10,399 bases of DNA from JBLHGU01 sp047615875 (GTDB lineage Bacteria > Pseudomonadota > Gammaproteobacteria > Arenicellales > CAJQKF01): the NCBI GenBank assembly GCA_047615875.1, contig JBLHGU010000179.1:1-10399 (forward strand). The letters are read 5' to 3'. Below are positions 1 to 7,005 of the stretch, in pieces. Each line of letters starts with the position of its first letter. The stretch's first letter is position 1. Under the pieces are notes generated by a model. It had not been told where the DNA came from and made no database searches. It saw only the letters and a program-made list of their open reading frames with translations. The position numbers and the translations under genes are program-made.

Positions 1-521
1 TAAACAGCGACACTCATAAAGAAGATTTTCTGGCCATGAATCCGAATGCCAAGATACCTCTATTAAAAACAGAGGAAGGCACGTGTCTGCCAGAATCAAA
101 TGCCATTTTGAATTATCTTGCCGACGGCTCTGATTATTTGCCCGGTGATCGAATGGCCCGAGCGCGGGTCTTACAATGGCAGTTTTTCGAACAATATAGC
201 CACGAACCCACTGTAGCCGTGGCCCGATTTATTCGCCTGTTTTTAAAAAGCCCTCAGGAGCGATTGCTGGAGCTGGAGCAAAAACAAGTCGGCGCTCATA
301 AAGCGTTGGCGGTAATGGAGCGGCAATTACTTGAGTCTGCCTATATCGCAGGTGAACAATTTACTATCGCGGATATCAGCTTATATGCCTACACCCATGT
401 GGCTGATGACGCTGCGATCAGTCTTAATGATTATCCCGGCATTAAAAATTGGCTTGCCCGTATAGAATCAAGACCCCGACACCTCACTATGCAACAGGCA
501 TCTGAGAAAATAGTTAAATAA
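1..521 (+). CDS. Glutathione S-transferase family protein, 5'-truncated by window edge
   Basis: The reading frame is open from the first bases of the window to a TAA at 519-521, so the gene begins upstream; about 172 residues are visible against a usual length of about 200-220. An internal ATG at 36 sits inside the conserved segment FLAMNPNAKIPLL and is very unlikely to be the real start. That segment, with the cis-proline of the thioredoxin fold (KIP) followed by the ESNAI glutathione-binding turn, is the end of the N-terminal GST domain. The rest is the all-helical C-terminal domain, with the typical FTIADISLYAY N-capping box. The family is cytosolic and conjugates or reduces substrates with glutathione. 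The catalytic N-terminal Ser/Cys/Tyr lies outside the window, so class and substrate cannot be given. It converges on the LysR gene with a 41-bp gap and is probably unrelated to the ugp operon. Confidence 0.9.
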   Translation, partial: NSDTHKEDFLAMNPNAKIPLLKTEEGTCLPESNAILNYLADGSDYLPGDRMARARVLQWQFFEQYSHEPTVAVARFIRLFLKSPQERLLELEQKQVGAHKALAVMERQLLESAYIAGEQFTIADISLYAYTHVADDAAISLNDYPGIKNWLARIESRPRHLTMQQASEKIVK

Positions 522-562
522 AATAGCCGGGCTGTCTATACGAGTTCGGCAAGACTTATTGT

Positions 563-1456
563 CTAAATGCAAAAAGGTTGCATGGCCAGCTTGAATGCTT
601 CAACAAACTCAAGGGTTGCTATGGATCGAGGCATATAGGCTGGGAAGAGTATATTGATCTCAAAGGGGATGACGGGTTCAAAAGGCAATACAACTAAATC
701 TGCACTTGCAAACTCCATGGCATCAATTTCACTGACGATTGCAGCCCCAAGGCCTTCAGATACCATGATGCAGGCAGTGGCAAATTGGCGGGTTTCGACA
801 ATACCCCTTAGTTCAACACCGTCAGCACGGAAACGCTCCTGTAGCTCCAGATAAATCTTGTGATCCCGGTAGGTTAGTATCAATGGGGTATCATGTAGAT
901 CCCGAGCCTTAATGACCTTCTTCTCAGCTAATTTGTGCCCCTTGGGAATAACGCAAACCGTACGTACTAATAGAGTCTCTGATTCAATGGCTGGATTCTG
1001 CTCAAAACTTTCAGATAGACCCACATCGAACTGTCGGGCTGAAATCCATTCCTGAATTCTCTCCGGAGCCCGCGGTTCCAGGGTAAGGGTCAATCCAGGA
1101 CGTTCCTTAAGAAAGCGCGCCAGTACTCTTGGTAACAGTGATGTAGCGAAGCCAGGTAAGCAAGCTACTCGCAGATGGCCTTTTTTGAGGTCTTGAAGAT
1201 TCTCTGTAAGCCGTGAGATATGGTTCAGATTCGCAAGTGCTTTTTCAACTTCGTCAAATAAATATCCTGCTTCTGGCGTCGGGCGTAAACGCCCGGAAAG
1301 CCGCTTAAACAATTGAAAACCAACAGCTGCCTCAAGCGAGGCCACCAACCGACTAACTGCCGGTTGAGATATGTTTAGGGAAGTAGCAGCTTTTGTCATG
1401 CTGCCATTAACCACCACCGCATGAAAAGCTTCCAGTTGACGTAAGGGTAGTGGCAT
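563..1456 (-). CDS. LysR-type transcriptional regulator, divergent from ugpB
   Basis: The 297-residue product has normal length for the LysR family. The N-terminal winged helix-turn-helix covers residues 5-64, with the signature FHAVVVNGSMTKAATSLNIS then QPAVSRLVASLE and GFQLFKR. A linker helix follows, and from about residue 93 there is the periplasmic-binding-protein-like effector domain (HLRVACLPGFATSLLPRVL, later FDVGLSE and VSEGLGAAIVSE). By eye the effector domain resembles the LysR/opine-regulator branch, but the ligand is unknown. The start is supported by a GGAGAG ribosome site at 1461-1466, four bases before the ATG. The gene is divergent from ugpB across 195 bp, the classic arrangement in which a LysR protein controls itself and its divergent neighbour. 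Control of the ugp operon is therefore a reasonable inference but is not shown. The stop is TAG at 563-565. Confidence 0.95.
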   Translation of the reverse strand: MPLPLRQLEAFHAVVVNGSMTKAATSLNISQPAVSRLVASLEAAVGFQLFKRLSGRLRPTPEAGYLFDEVEKALANLNHISRLTENLQDLKKGHLRVACLPGFATSLLPRVLARFLKERPGLTLTLEPRAPERIQEWISARQFDVGLSESFEQNPAIESETLLVRTVCVIPKGHKLAEKKVIKARDLHDTPLILTYRDHKIYLELQERFRADGVELRGIVETRQFATACIMVSEGLGAAIVSEIDAMEFASADLVVLPFEPVIPFEINILFPAYMPRSIATLEFVEAFKLAMQPFCI

Positions 1457-1460
1457 GTGG

Positions 1461-1466
1461 CTCTCC
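1461..1466 (-). promoter_or_regulatory. Ribosome binding site of the LysR gene
   Basis: On the minus strand this reads GGAGAG, followed by CCAC and then the ATG at 1456. It supports the start chosen for the regulator. Confidence 0.6.
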
Positions 1467-1489
1467 AGATCATCTAATCAATATCCTAG

Positions 1490-1519
1490 ACTATAATGTA
1501 ATGTTATATTAGTTGTGAA
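1490..1519 (-). promoter_or_regulatory. Candidate sigma70 promoter for the LysR gene
   Basis: On the minus strand a -35 box TTCACA (1514-1519, five of six consensus bases) and a -10 box TATAGT (1490-1495, five of six) are separated by 18 bp. Transcription would start near 1483 and give a short leader of roughly 27 bases before the ATG. The match is good, but it lies in AT-rich DNA where chance matches are common. Confidence 0.5.
1492..1508. promoter_or_regulatory. Candidate LysR operator: imperfect dyad with a T-N11-A core
   Basis: The sequence TATAATGTAATGTTATA has perfect 5-bp arms (TATAA/TTATA) around 7 bp, and its inner 13 bases fit the T-N11-A pattern usual for LysR-family binding sites. 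It starts in the -10 box and covers most of the spacer of the candidate LysR promoter, the position expected for autorepression. It lies upstream of the candidate ugpB promoter, where an activator site would also sit. The assignment is inferred from position and symmetry only. Confidence 0.35.
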
Positions 1520-1529
1520 GTAATTAATC

Positions 1530-1557
1530 TTGATTTATGACTTGAGGTGTGTAGAAT
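1530..1557 (+). promoter_or_regulatory. Candidate sigma70 promoter for the ugp operon
   Basis: A TTGATT -35 box at 1530-1535 and a TAGAAT -10 box at 1552-1557 are spaced by 16 bp. Transcription would start near 1564, leaving a leader of nearly 90 bases before ugpB. I found no pair of CTGTCAT-type repeats (Pho box) upstream, unlike the PhoB-controlled ugp promoter of E. coli. Confidence 0.35.
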
Positions 1558-1605
1558 AATCCGAGCATTGCCCACTGATGAACTAACAATTGGGTGAAAC
1601 CGAGT

Positions 1606-1623
1606 TAATTTTTAGCAAAATTA
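1606..1623 (+). repeat. Perfect 7-bp inverted repeat in the ugpB leader
   Basis: TAATTTT and AAAATTA form perfect arms around a 4-base centre TAGC. The repeat lies downstream of the candidate ugp promoter and 14 bases before the ribosome site. It could be a regulator binding site or a weak mRNA hairpin. It is all A/T in the arms, so chance cannot be excluded. Confidence 0.4.
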
Positions 1624-1637
1624 CTAGCTGTAAAGCC

Positions 1638-1645
1638 AGAGGAAG
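1638..1645 (+). promoter_or_regulatory. Ribosome binding site of ugpB
   Basis: AGAGGAAG ends six bases before the ugpB ATG at 1652. It is a strong Shine-Dalgarno sequence and fixes the start. Confidence 0.7.
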
Positions 1646-1651
1646 CAGGTC

Positions 1652-2965
1652 ATGACACTACGAAGAAAAACACTCGCAATATGTTCAGCACTCGCATTTA
1701 GCGGTCTTTCACTATCCGCGTATTCAGCAACCGAAGTCCAATGGTGGCATGCCATGGGCGGTGTGAATGGCGAACGAGTAAACAAGATTGCTGCTGATTT
1801 CAATGCCAGTCAATCTGAGTACGCAATAATGCCCTCGTACAAGGGCAACTACACTGAAACCATGACCGCTGCAGTCGCTGCATTTCGAGCCAAACAACAA
1901 CCGCATATCGTTCAGGTATTCGAAGTGGGCACAGCAACTATGATGGCGGCCGAAGGTGCTATCTATCCAGTTGAGCAGGTGATGAATGACGCGGGTGAAC
2001 CATTCGATAAATCCACCTATCTGCCGGCGGTTATCAGCTACTACCAGACCTCGGAAGGTGAGTTGTTGTCAATGCCTTTTAATAGCTCAACACCAGTGCT
2101 TTGGTATAACAACGATGCATTCAAGAAAGCTGGTGTGGAATCACCACCGACAACTTGGGATGACATGAAAAGCGCCTCGGAAAAACTCGTCGCGGCCGGT
2201 TATAAATGTGGTTTTACCTTCGGCTGGCAGTCTTGGGTAATGATTGAGAACTATAGTTCCTGGCATAACAAGACCATCGGTACGATGGAAAATGGTTTTA
2301 CCGGACTAGGAACCGAATTTAACTTTAACAATGACGATGTTAAGAAACGCATGGCCAGCATTGCGGATTGGTCCAAGGATGGTCTGTTCAAGTATGGTGG
2401 ACGACGTGGTGACAGCCTATCCATGTTTACCAATGGTGAATGCGCTATGTGGATGAACTCCTCGGCTTACTATGGCAGCATTAAGAAGCAGGCCAAGTTT
2501 GAGTTTGGACAAACCATGTTGCCACTGGATACCAACGTTGCTGATAAACCACAGAATTCAATTATTGGTGGTGCGACTCTGTGGGTACTAAAAGGACATG
2601 ATCAGGATGATTACAAGGGTGTAGCCAAATTCATGAACTATCTATCATCACCTGAAGTACAGGCCTGGTGGCATCAGGAGACCGGTTATGTGCCGATCAC
2701 CACACCTGCTTATGAATTAAGCAAGACTCAGGGCTTCTACGATTCCAATCCAGGAACCGATACCGCCATCAAGCAGCTTAGCCTTAATACTCCCACGCCT
2801 AATTCTCGTGGACTGCGTTTCGGTAATTTTGTGCAAATTCGCGATGCGATCAACGAGGAAATGGAAGCCATCTGGAATGGCACCAAAACCGCTGATCAGG
2901 CTTTGGATGATGCCGCAATGCGTGGTAACAAACTTCTACGTAAGTTTGAGAAAGCCAACAACTAG
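1652..2965 (+). CDS. ugpB: sn-glycerol-3-phosphate ABC transporter, periplasmic substrate-binding protein UgpB
   Basis: The 437-residue product matches the length and most conserved blocks of E. coli UgpB as I recall it: WWHAMGG, YKGNY, QVFEVGTATMM, PFNSSTPVLWYN, IIGGATLWV, WHQETGYVPIT, GFYDSNPGTDTA and RGLRFGN. A Sec signal peptide (positive RRK, hydrophobic core, AYSA cleavage site near residue 26) sends it to the periplasm. It captures glycerol-3-phosphate, and in some homologues glycerophosphodiesters, for UgpAEC. Residues corresponding to ligand contacts recalled for E. coli are kept: Tyr67, Glu91, Ser146 and Trp192 (E. coli mature Tyr42, Glu66, Ser121, Trp169). It is the first gene of the operon, with a strong ribosome site, and is followed by a hairpin rather than directly by ugpA, which fits higher expression of the binding protein. 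Confidence 0.97.
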   Translation: MTLRRKTLAICSALAFSGLSLSAYSATEVQWWHAMGGVNGERVNKIAADFNASQSEYAIMPSYKGNYTETMTAAVAAFRAKQQPHIVQVFEVGTATMMAAEGAIYPVEQVMNDAGEPFDKSTYLPAVISYYQTSEGELLSMPFNSSTPVLWYNNDAFKKAGVESPPTTWDDMKSASEKLVAAGYKCGFTFGWQSWVMIENYSSWHNKTIGTMENGFTGLGTEFNFNNDDVKKRMASIADWSKDGLFKYGGRRGDSLSMFTNGECAMWMNSSAYYGSIKKQAKFEFGQTMLPLDTNVADKPQNSIIGGATLWVLKGHDQDDYKGVAKFMNYLSSPEVQAWWHQETGYVPITTPAYELSKTQGFYDSNPGTDTAIKQLSLNTPTPNSRGLRFGNFVQIRDAINEEMEAIWNGTKTADQALDDAAMRGNKLLRKFEKANN

Positions 2966-2985
2966 ACTGACTAACGGCTAATCCG

Positions 2986-3011
2986 ACGCCCGGGTATACC
3001 AACCCGGGCGT
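2986..3011 (+). promoter_or_regulatory. GC-rich intercistronic hairpin between ugpB and ugpA
   Basis: ACGCCCGGGT (2986-2995) and ACCCGGGCGT (3002-3011) form a perfect 10-bp stem with a 6-base loop ATACCA. The next bases, AATTATTATCC, are not a T run, so this is not a classical intrinsic terminator. Such stems between a binding-protein gene and its permease gene commonly stabilise the upstream mRNA or attenuate transcription, giving excess binding protein. That role here is inferred from position. Confidence 0.7.
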
Positions 3012-3031
3012 AATTATTATCCGGCTATATC

Positions 3032-3916
3032 ATGCTCAAGCGTGTCCATTTCGGTCCATCCGCACTACCCTTTTTGCTGGTTGCACCGCAAATACTCATC
3101 ACCCTGGTATTCTTTATATGGCCTGCCAGTCAGGCTGTTTACCAATCACTGCTAGTGGAAGATCCGTTTGGACTCAGTTCTGAATTTGTCTGGTTCGAAA
3201 ATTTCGAGGAACTGTTTGCCGACGACTACTATCTAGGCGCTTTTAATCGAACGGTCTTTTTCTCTTTTACCGTAGCGTTCCTGTCGATGTCTTTTGCCTT
3301 GATTCTGGCTGCCATGGCGGATCGAGTGATTAAGGGATCAACAACTTACCGAACATTACTCATTTGGCCCTATGCGGTAGCGCCTGTAGTTGCCGGTGCG
3401 CTGTGGGTATTCATGTACGATCCTACTCTTGGCATCTTCACCTATGCACTCGGTGCGATAGGTTACGAATGGAATCATAAGCTCAACGGCAATGAAGCGA
3501 TGTTTTTGGTAGTGGTCGCATCGGCATGGAAGCAGATCGCCTACAACTTCCTGTTTTTTCTGGCCGGCATGCAGGCTATTCCAAAATCGCTAATAGAAGC
3601 GGCGGCCATTGATGGAGCGGGTCCGGTGCGCCGTTTTGTCACAATTATCTTGCCACTCATATCACCTACAACATTTTTCCTGTTGGTTATAAATGTTGTG
3701 TATGCATTTTTTGACACCTTTGGCATTATCCATACCGTCACCCAGGGCGGCCCTGCCAAAGCGACGGAAATATTGGTTTACAAAGTGTTCAATGATGGAT
3801 TTATCGGTCTTGACCTGGGTGGGTCAGCTGCCCAGTCAGTAATCCTCATGTTTATAGTCATAGGGCTAACTGTCATTCAGTTCCGCTATATTGAGCGCAA
3901 GGTGGAATACGCATGA
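3032..3916 (+). CDS. ugpA: sn-glycerol-3-phosphate ABC transporter permease UgpA
   Basis: The 294-residue inner-membrane permease matches E. coli UgpA through its length, including LLVAPQ, FFIWPA, DPFG, PYAVAP, WKQIAYNFLFF, SLIEAAAIDGAGPVRRF, VYAFFDTF and FRYIERKV. Six membrane segments can be placed at about residues 11-31, 72-95, 108-128, 157-177, 205-230 and 268-285. The cytoplasmic EAA loop that docks on the ATPase is at residues 189-211 (EAAAIDGAGP then LPLISP). It pairs with UgpE to form the channel. The ATG at 3032 has no clear Shine-Dalgarno sequence; the bases before it are CCGGCTATATC, and it lies 20 bases after the hairpin, so its translation may be weak. Its last codons overlap the ugpE start by 4 bp (ATGA), implying translational coupling. 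Confidence 0.96.
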   Translation: MLKRVHFGPSALPFLLVAPQILITLVFFIWPASQAVYQSLLVEDPFGLSSEFVWFENFEELFADDYYLGAFNRTVFFSFTVAFLSMSFALILAAMADRVIKGSTTYRTLLIWPYAVAPVVAGALWVFMYDPTLGIFTYALGAIGYEWNHKLNGNEAMFLVVVASAWKQIAYNFLFFLAGMQAIPKSLIEAAAIDGAGPVRRFVTIILPLISPTTFFLLVINVVYAFFDTFGIIHTVTQGGPAKATEILVYKVFNDGFIGLDLGGSAAQSVILMFIVIGLTVIQFRYIERKVEYA

Positions 3917-4761
3917 TTGAACATCGCCCTATGGTGACTATTGTCTCCCATGTCGTTCTATTGCTTGGTGTGGCAATTATTGCATTTCCAATCTGGATAA
4001 CTTTTGTTGCATCCACACATGATGCGGTGCGCATGGTGCAGATCCCCTTGCCACTGTTGCCAGGTGATCAATTTTTCATCAACCTTAAAGCCGTTCTGAC
4101 CAAGGGACTTACCGGTACTGGTACACCGCCGGTAGGAATCATGATGTTTAACAGCCTTGTCATGGCAATGATGATTGCGGTTGGGAAAATCGCCATTTCA
4201 TTATTGTCGGCTTTTGCCATTGTCTATTTTCGATTTCCTTTCCGCATGGGTTTCTTCTGGATGATTTTTGTCACCCTTATGTTGCCGGTGGAAGTTCGTA
4301 TACTGCCGACATTTGAGGTAGTGGCAAACTTAGGCATGCTCAACTCCTATTGGGGACTAAGTATTCCGCTTATTGCATCAGCAACTGCAACGTTTATGTT
4401 CCGTCAGGTATTTCTAACCATTCCTGACGAACTGTTGGAGGCAGCCCGTATTGACGGCGCAGGCCCAATGCGTTTCTTTATAGATATATTAATTCCCTTA
4501 TCGCGTACTAATATAGCAGCACTGTTTGTCATTCTGTTTATCTATGGCTGGAATCAATACTTGTGGCCACTTTTAATTACCACTGACCAAAGCATGTTTA
4601 CTATTGTCATGTCCATTAAGCAGATGCTGGAGTCCGCGGAACAGTCCCCAGACTGGCATTTCATAATGATGACTTCTCTGTTGGCCATGTTACCACCGGT
4701 ACTGGTGGTAGTGGTTATGCAACGACTATTTGTAAAGGGCCTGACTGAAACCGAGAAATAA
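3913..4761 (+). CDS. ugpE: sn-glycerol-3-phosphate ABC transporter permease UgpE
   Basis: The 282-residue second permease subunit matches E. coli UgpE end to end, from the N-terminal MIEHRP segment through LLSAFAIVYFRFPFR, FFWMIFVTLMLPVEVRI, SATATFMFRQ, LLEAARIDGAGPMRFF and YGWNQYLWPLLI to the TETEK tail. The EAA loop is at residues 176-197 (EAARIDGAGP then IPLS), and about six hydrophobic membrane segments are visible. It forms the translocation pore with UgpA and rests on the UgpC dimer. The start overlaps the ugpA stop as ATGA, and the stop lies 2 bp before ugpC, so the three genes form one tightly coupled unit. Confidence 0.96.
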   Translation: MIEHRPMVTIVSHVVLLLGVAIIAFPIWITFVASTHDAVRMVQIPLPLLPGDQFFINLKAVLTKGLTGTGTPPVGIMMFNSLVMAMMIAVGKIAISLLSAFAIVYFRFPFRMGFFWMIFVTLMLPVEVRILPTFEVVANLGMLNSYWGLSIPLIASATATFMFRQVFLTIPDELLEAARIDGAGPMRFFIDILIPLSRTNIAALFVILFIYGWNQYLWPLLITTDQSMFTIVMSIKQMLESAEQSPDWHFIMMTSLLAMLPPVLVVVVMQRLFVKGLTETEK

Positions 4762-4763
4762 CC

Positions 4764-5840
4764 ATGGCAGATATACAACTCAATACGGTGCGCAAATCCT
4801 ATGGTGATGTCGATGTCATTCATGGCATCGACTGGCACATTAGTGATGGTGAATTCGTCGTGATTGTCGGACCCAGCGGTTGCGGCAAGTCAACTCTGCT
4901 ACGCATGATTGCGGGACTCGAAGAAACAACCGATGGTAAAATATCCATAGGTGGGCGAGTTGTTAACGATCTTGAACCGGCGGATCGTGACATTGCCATG
5001 GTATTCCAGAACTATGCGTTATACCCGCATATGTCGGTATACAACAACATGGCTTATGGTCTGAAAATTCGCGGTGTGGATAAGCATGAGATTGAACAAA
5101 GAGTTAAACGGGCAGCCGATATCCTCGAAATTGGCGACTATTTAAAGCGCTCTCCGCGCCAACTCAGTGGAGGCCAGCGCCAACGTGTCGCCATGGGACG
5201 CGCTATTGTCCGAGAGCCCAGTGTTTTTCTGTTTGACGAGCCGCTATCAAATCTGGATGCCAAATTAAGAGTGCAAATGCGTCTCGAAATTAAGAAACTG
5301 CAGGAGCGTCTTGGCATTACCAGTGTTTATGTAACTCACGATCAGATAGAGGCCATGACTCTGGGGCACCGACTCATGGTGTTGAATGGCGGACACGTTG
5401 AGCAACTTGGCACACCAATAGAGTTATATGAATCTCCGGCGACAAAGTTTGTCGCGGGTTTTATCGGTTCACCGTCAATGAACTTTTTTGACGCAACAAT
5501 TAACGAAGATGCTACCAGGGTGAATTTTACTGGTGGTGAATCTATGTTAATTGACGGCGACTTTTCCCGTCATGGCAATCAAGCCGTTACTGTTGGTTTA
5601 CGACCCGAACATCTATTTATATCTAATAGTGAGGAAAGCCAGCTGCAACTTCAGGTAGATATGATTGAACATCTAGGTGCCGATACTCTGATTCACGGAA
5701 CACTTGGTAATAGCTCGATTAATCTTACCGTGAGCCTAAAAGGGATTCAGCGTGTGGATAAGGGCACGCTGCTAACGCTGCAAATAGCTGCAAAAGATAT
5801 CCACATTTTTGACCAGACTTCAGAACAGCGACTTAGCTAA
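4764..5840 (+). CDS. ugpC: sn-glycerol-3-phosphate ABC transporter ATP-binding protein UgpC
   Basis: The 358-residue ATPase is of the MalK/UgpC type. The nucleotide-binding domain occupies about residues 1-235: Walker A GPSGCGKST at 36-44, Q-loop Gln82 (MVFQNYALYPHM), signature LSGGQ at 134-138, Walker B VFLFDEP at 154-160 with catalytic Glu159, D-loop SNLDA, and switch His192 (YVTHDQ). The remaining roughly 120 residues are the MalK-type regulatory domain (GSPSMNFF, GLRPEHLFI, EHLGADTLIH). It hydrolyses ATP on the cytoplasmic side to drive import through UgpAE. All catalytic motifs are intact. It begins 2 bp after ugpE. UgpC and MalK are close paralogues, so the name rests mainly on the ugpBAE context. 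Confidence 0.96.
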   Translation: MADIQLNTVRKSYGDVDVIHGIDWHISDGEFVVIVGPSGCGKSTLLRMIAGLEETTDGKISIGGRVVNDLEPADRDIAMVFQNYALYPHMSVYNNMAYGLKIRGVDKHEIEQRVKRAADILEIGDYLKRSPRQLSGGQRQRVAMGRAIVREPSVFLFDEPLSNLDAKLRVQMRLEIKKLQERLGITSVYVTHDQIEAMTLGHRLMVLNGGHVEQLGTPIELYESPATKFVAGFIGSPSMNFFDATINEDATRVNFTGGESMLIDGDFSRHGNQAVTVGLRPEHLFISNSEESQLQLQVDMIEHLGADTLIHGTLGNSSINLTVSLKGIQRVDKGTLLTLQIAAKDIHIFDQTSEQRLS

Positions 5841-5871
5841 CCAGTTTTGATCATATTGCACATTAATAGGC

Positions 5872-5893
5872 TGCGGATCTGTTCCGCATTTTT
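5872..5893 (+). terminator. Intrinsic terminator or attenuator after ugpC
   Basis: TGCGGA (5872-5877) and TCCGCA (5883-5888) form a perfect 6-bp stem with a 5-base loop TCTGT, followed at once by TTTTT (5889-5893). This is the form of a rho-independent terminator, though the stem is short. Only 32 bases separate it from the phosphodiesterase ATG, and I see no promoter there. Readthrough probably feeds the downstream gene at a reduced level. Confidence 0.65.
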
Positions 5894-5925
5894 ATGAGAG
5901 TTATTGAACGAATGGAGCAAAGATC

Positions 5926-6912
5926 ATGGCGAAGCCCTATTTACCCTTATTTGCAATGTTGCTCGGAATGAGCGCTTCAGCAAACGGGTTTGATGCCCAG
6001 GGGCATCGAGGTACACGTGGTCTGGTAGCAGAAAATACGTTGGCGTCTTTCGCCAAAGCATTGTCTATTGGTGTCAACACCCTTGAGTTGGATGTGGGGA
6101 TTAGCAGTGATAATGTGGTAGTAGTTATACACAACCCCAGACTTGAGCCAGAGATTGTTCGAGATAGCAATGGTAATTGGTTGCAGGAAAGTGGCGCTGC
6201 CATCCATTCGCTGACATTAGTGGAGCTTAAAACATTCGATGTTGGAGGCGTCAATCCAGTCACCCGTTACCATCAAAGATTTCCAGAGCAGGTTAGCGTG
6301 CACGGCGCGCAAATACCAACACTTGAAGAAGTGATTATGTTGCTAAAGCGCTCAGGCAGTGATCGAATTGGTTTAAATATCGAAACAAAGTTGAAGCCGA
6401 TCGATACGCATCTGTTCGCCAGCCCATCTGAATTTGTAACTGCGATTCTGGACGTCCTTCGATCCCAGGACTTCTTGCATCGAGTTACCATCCAGTCCTT
6501 TGACTGGCGCACTCTAAAGCTGGTTCAGGACATGGAACCAAACATTCCAACTTCCTATTTGACAGCACAGCAAGGATGGATGGACAATATTCTTGTCGGT
6601 GAGCCTGGTGCTTCTCCGTGGACGGCTAAATACGATATTGATGACTATAATGGCAGCTTACCCCGAATGATTAAGGCGGCTGGCGGAAATATCTGGTCAG
6701 CCTACCATCAGGAAGTATCTGCTGAATCTATTGCCGAGGCACATGCTCTTGGTCTTGTGGTTAAAGTGTGGACAGTAGATGACCCAGAACGGATGCTAGA
6801 GCTTATTAATATGGGAGTAGATGGAATTATCACAGATTATCCAGACAGGCTGATTGCGGTCTTGAAGAAATTAGGTATGCCTCTGCCAACTCAGCACGTA
6901 GTTTCACCTTAG
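5926..6912 (+). CDS. Secreted glycerophosphodiester phosphodiesterase (GlpQ-like)
   Basis: The 328-residue GDPD-family enzyme hydrolyses glycerophosphodiesters to sn-glycerol-3-phosphate and an alcohol. The catalytic set is visible: HRGTRGLVAENT (His27, Arg28, Glu36), ELDV (Glu54, Asp56), His69 in VVIHNP, Glu153 and Lys155 in NIETK, and Lys280 in VKVWTVDD. The protein ends with the usual GVDGIITDYPD barrel strand. His69 is followed by Asn where many relatives have Asp. The N-terminus MAKPYLPLFAMLLGMSASANG looks like a signal peptide with a weak positive region, so the enzyme is probably periplasmic. E. coli UgpQ, by contrast, is cytoplasmic and about 250 residues. A GGAG ribosome site lies just upstream. 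Following ugpBAEC, it would supply glycerol-3-phosphate to UgpB. I leave the symbol blank because localisation decides between ugpQ-like and glpQ-like. Confidence 0.93.
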   Translation: MAKPYLPLFAMLLGMSASANGFDAQGHRGTRGLVAENTLASFAKALSIGVNTLELDVGISSDNVVVVIHNPRLEPEIVRDSNGNWLQESGAAIHSLTLVELKTFDVGGVNPVTRYHQRFPEQVSVHGAQIPTLEEVIMLLKRSGSDRIGLNIETKLKPIDTHLFASPSEFVTAILDVLRSQDFLHRVTIQSFDWRTLKLVQDMEPNIPTSYLTAQQGWMDNILVGEPGASPWTAKYDIDDYNGSLPRMIKAAGGNIWSAYHQEVSAESIAEAHALGLVVKVWTVDDPERMLELINMGVDGIITDYPDRLIAVLKKLGMPLPTQHVVSP

Positions 6913-6971
6913 CCCGTGTTGAAAAACCAATACAACTAAATTAGCTCGGCCAAACTTATCCGATAATTTCT

Positions 6972-6987
6972 ACACCACACATGGTGT
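6972..6987. terminator. Weak hairpin between convergent genes
   Basis: ACACCA and TGGTGT form a perfect 6-bp stem around CACA, midway in the 93-bp gap between the phosphodiesterase and the convergent EamA gene. No T run directly follows on either strand; the nearest plus-strand run, TTTTT, is at 7002-7006. It may serve as a weak bidirectional terminator, but the evidence is only the stem and its position. Confidence 0.3.
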
Positions 6988-7005
6988 CGGGTAGTGAATA
7001 GTTTT

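Noticed and set aside
36..38. ATG at 36 as the start of the glutathione S-transferase
   Set aside because: The frame is open to the left edge and the upstream residues (KEDFLA) continue the conserved GST domain, so the ATG is internal.
522..562. Possible terminator between the convergent GST and LysR genes
   Set aside because: Only 4-bp GCCG/CGGC arms far apart and no T run; not enough to support a terminator.
1621..1640. Possible Pho box half-site CTGTAAA before ugpB
   Set aside because: Only one poor half-site is present, with no second repeat at 11-bp spacing.
4554..4838. 94-codon minus-strand open frame across the ugpE/ugpC junction
   Set aside because: It is antisense to two conserved genes with a low-complexity TTTTSTGG stretch; it is a shadow of their codon use.
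5937..6263. 108-codon minus-strand open frame inside the phosphodiesterase gene
   Set aside because: It is antisense to the conserved catalytic region of the GDPD protein, shows no recognisable domain and has no convincing ribosome site.
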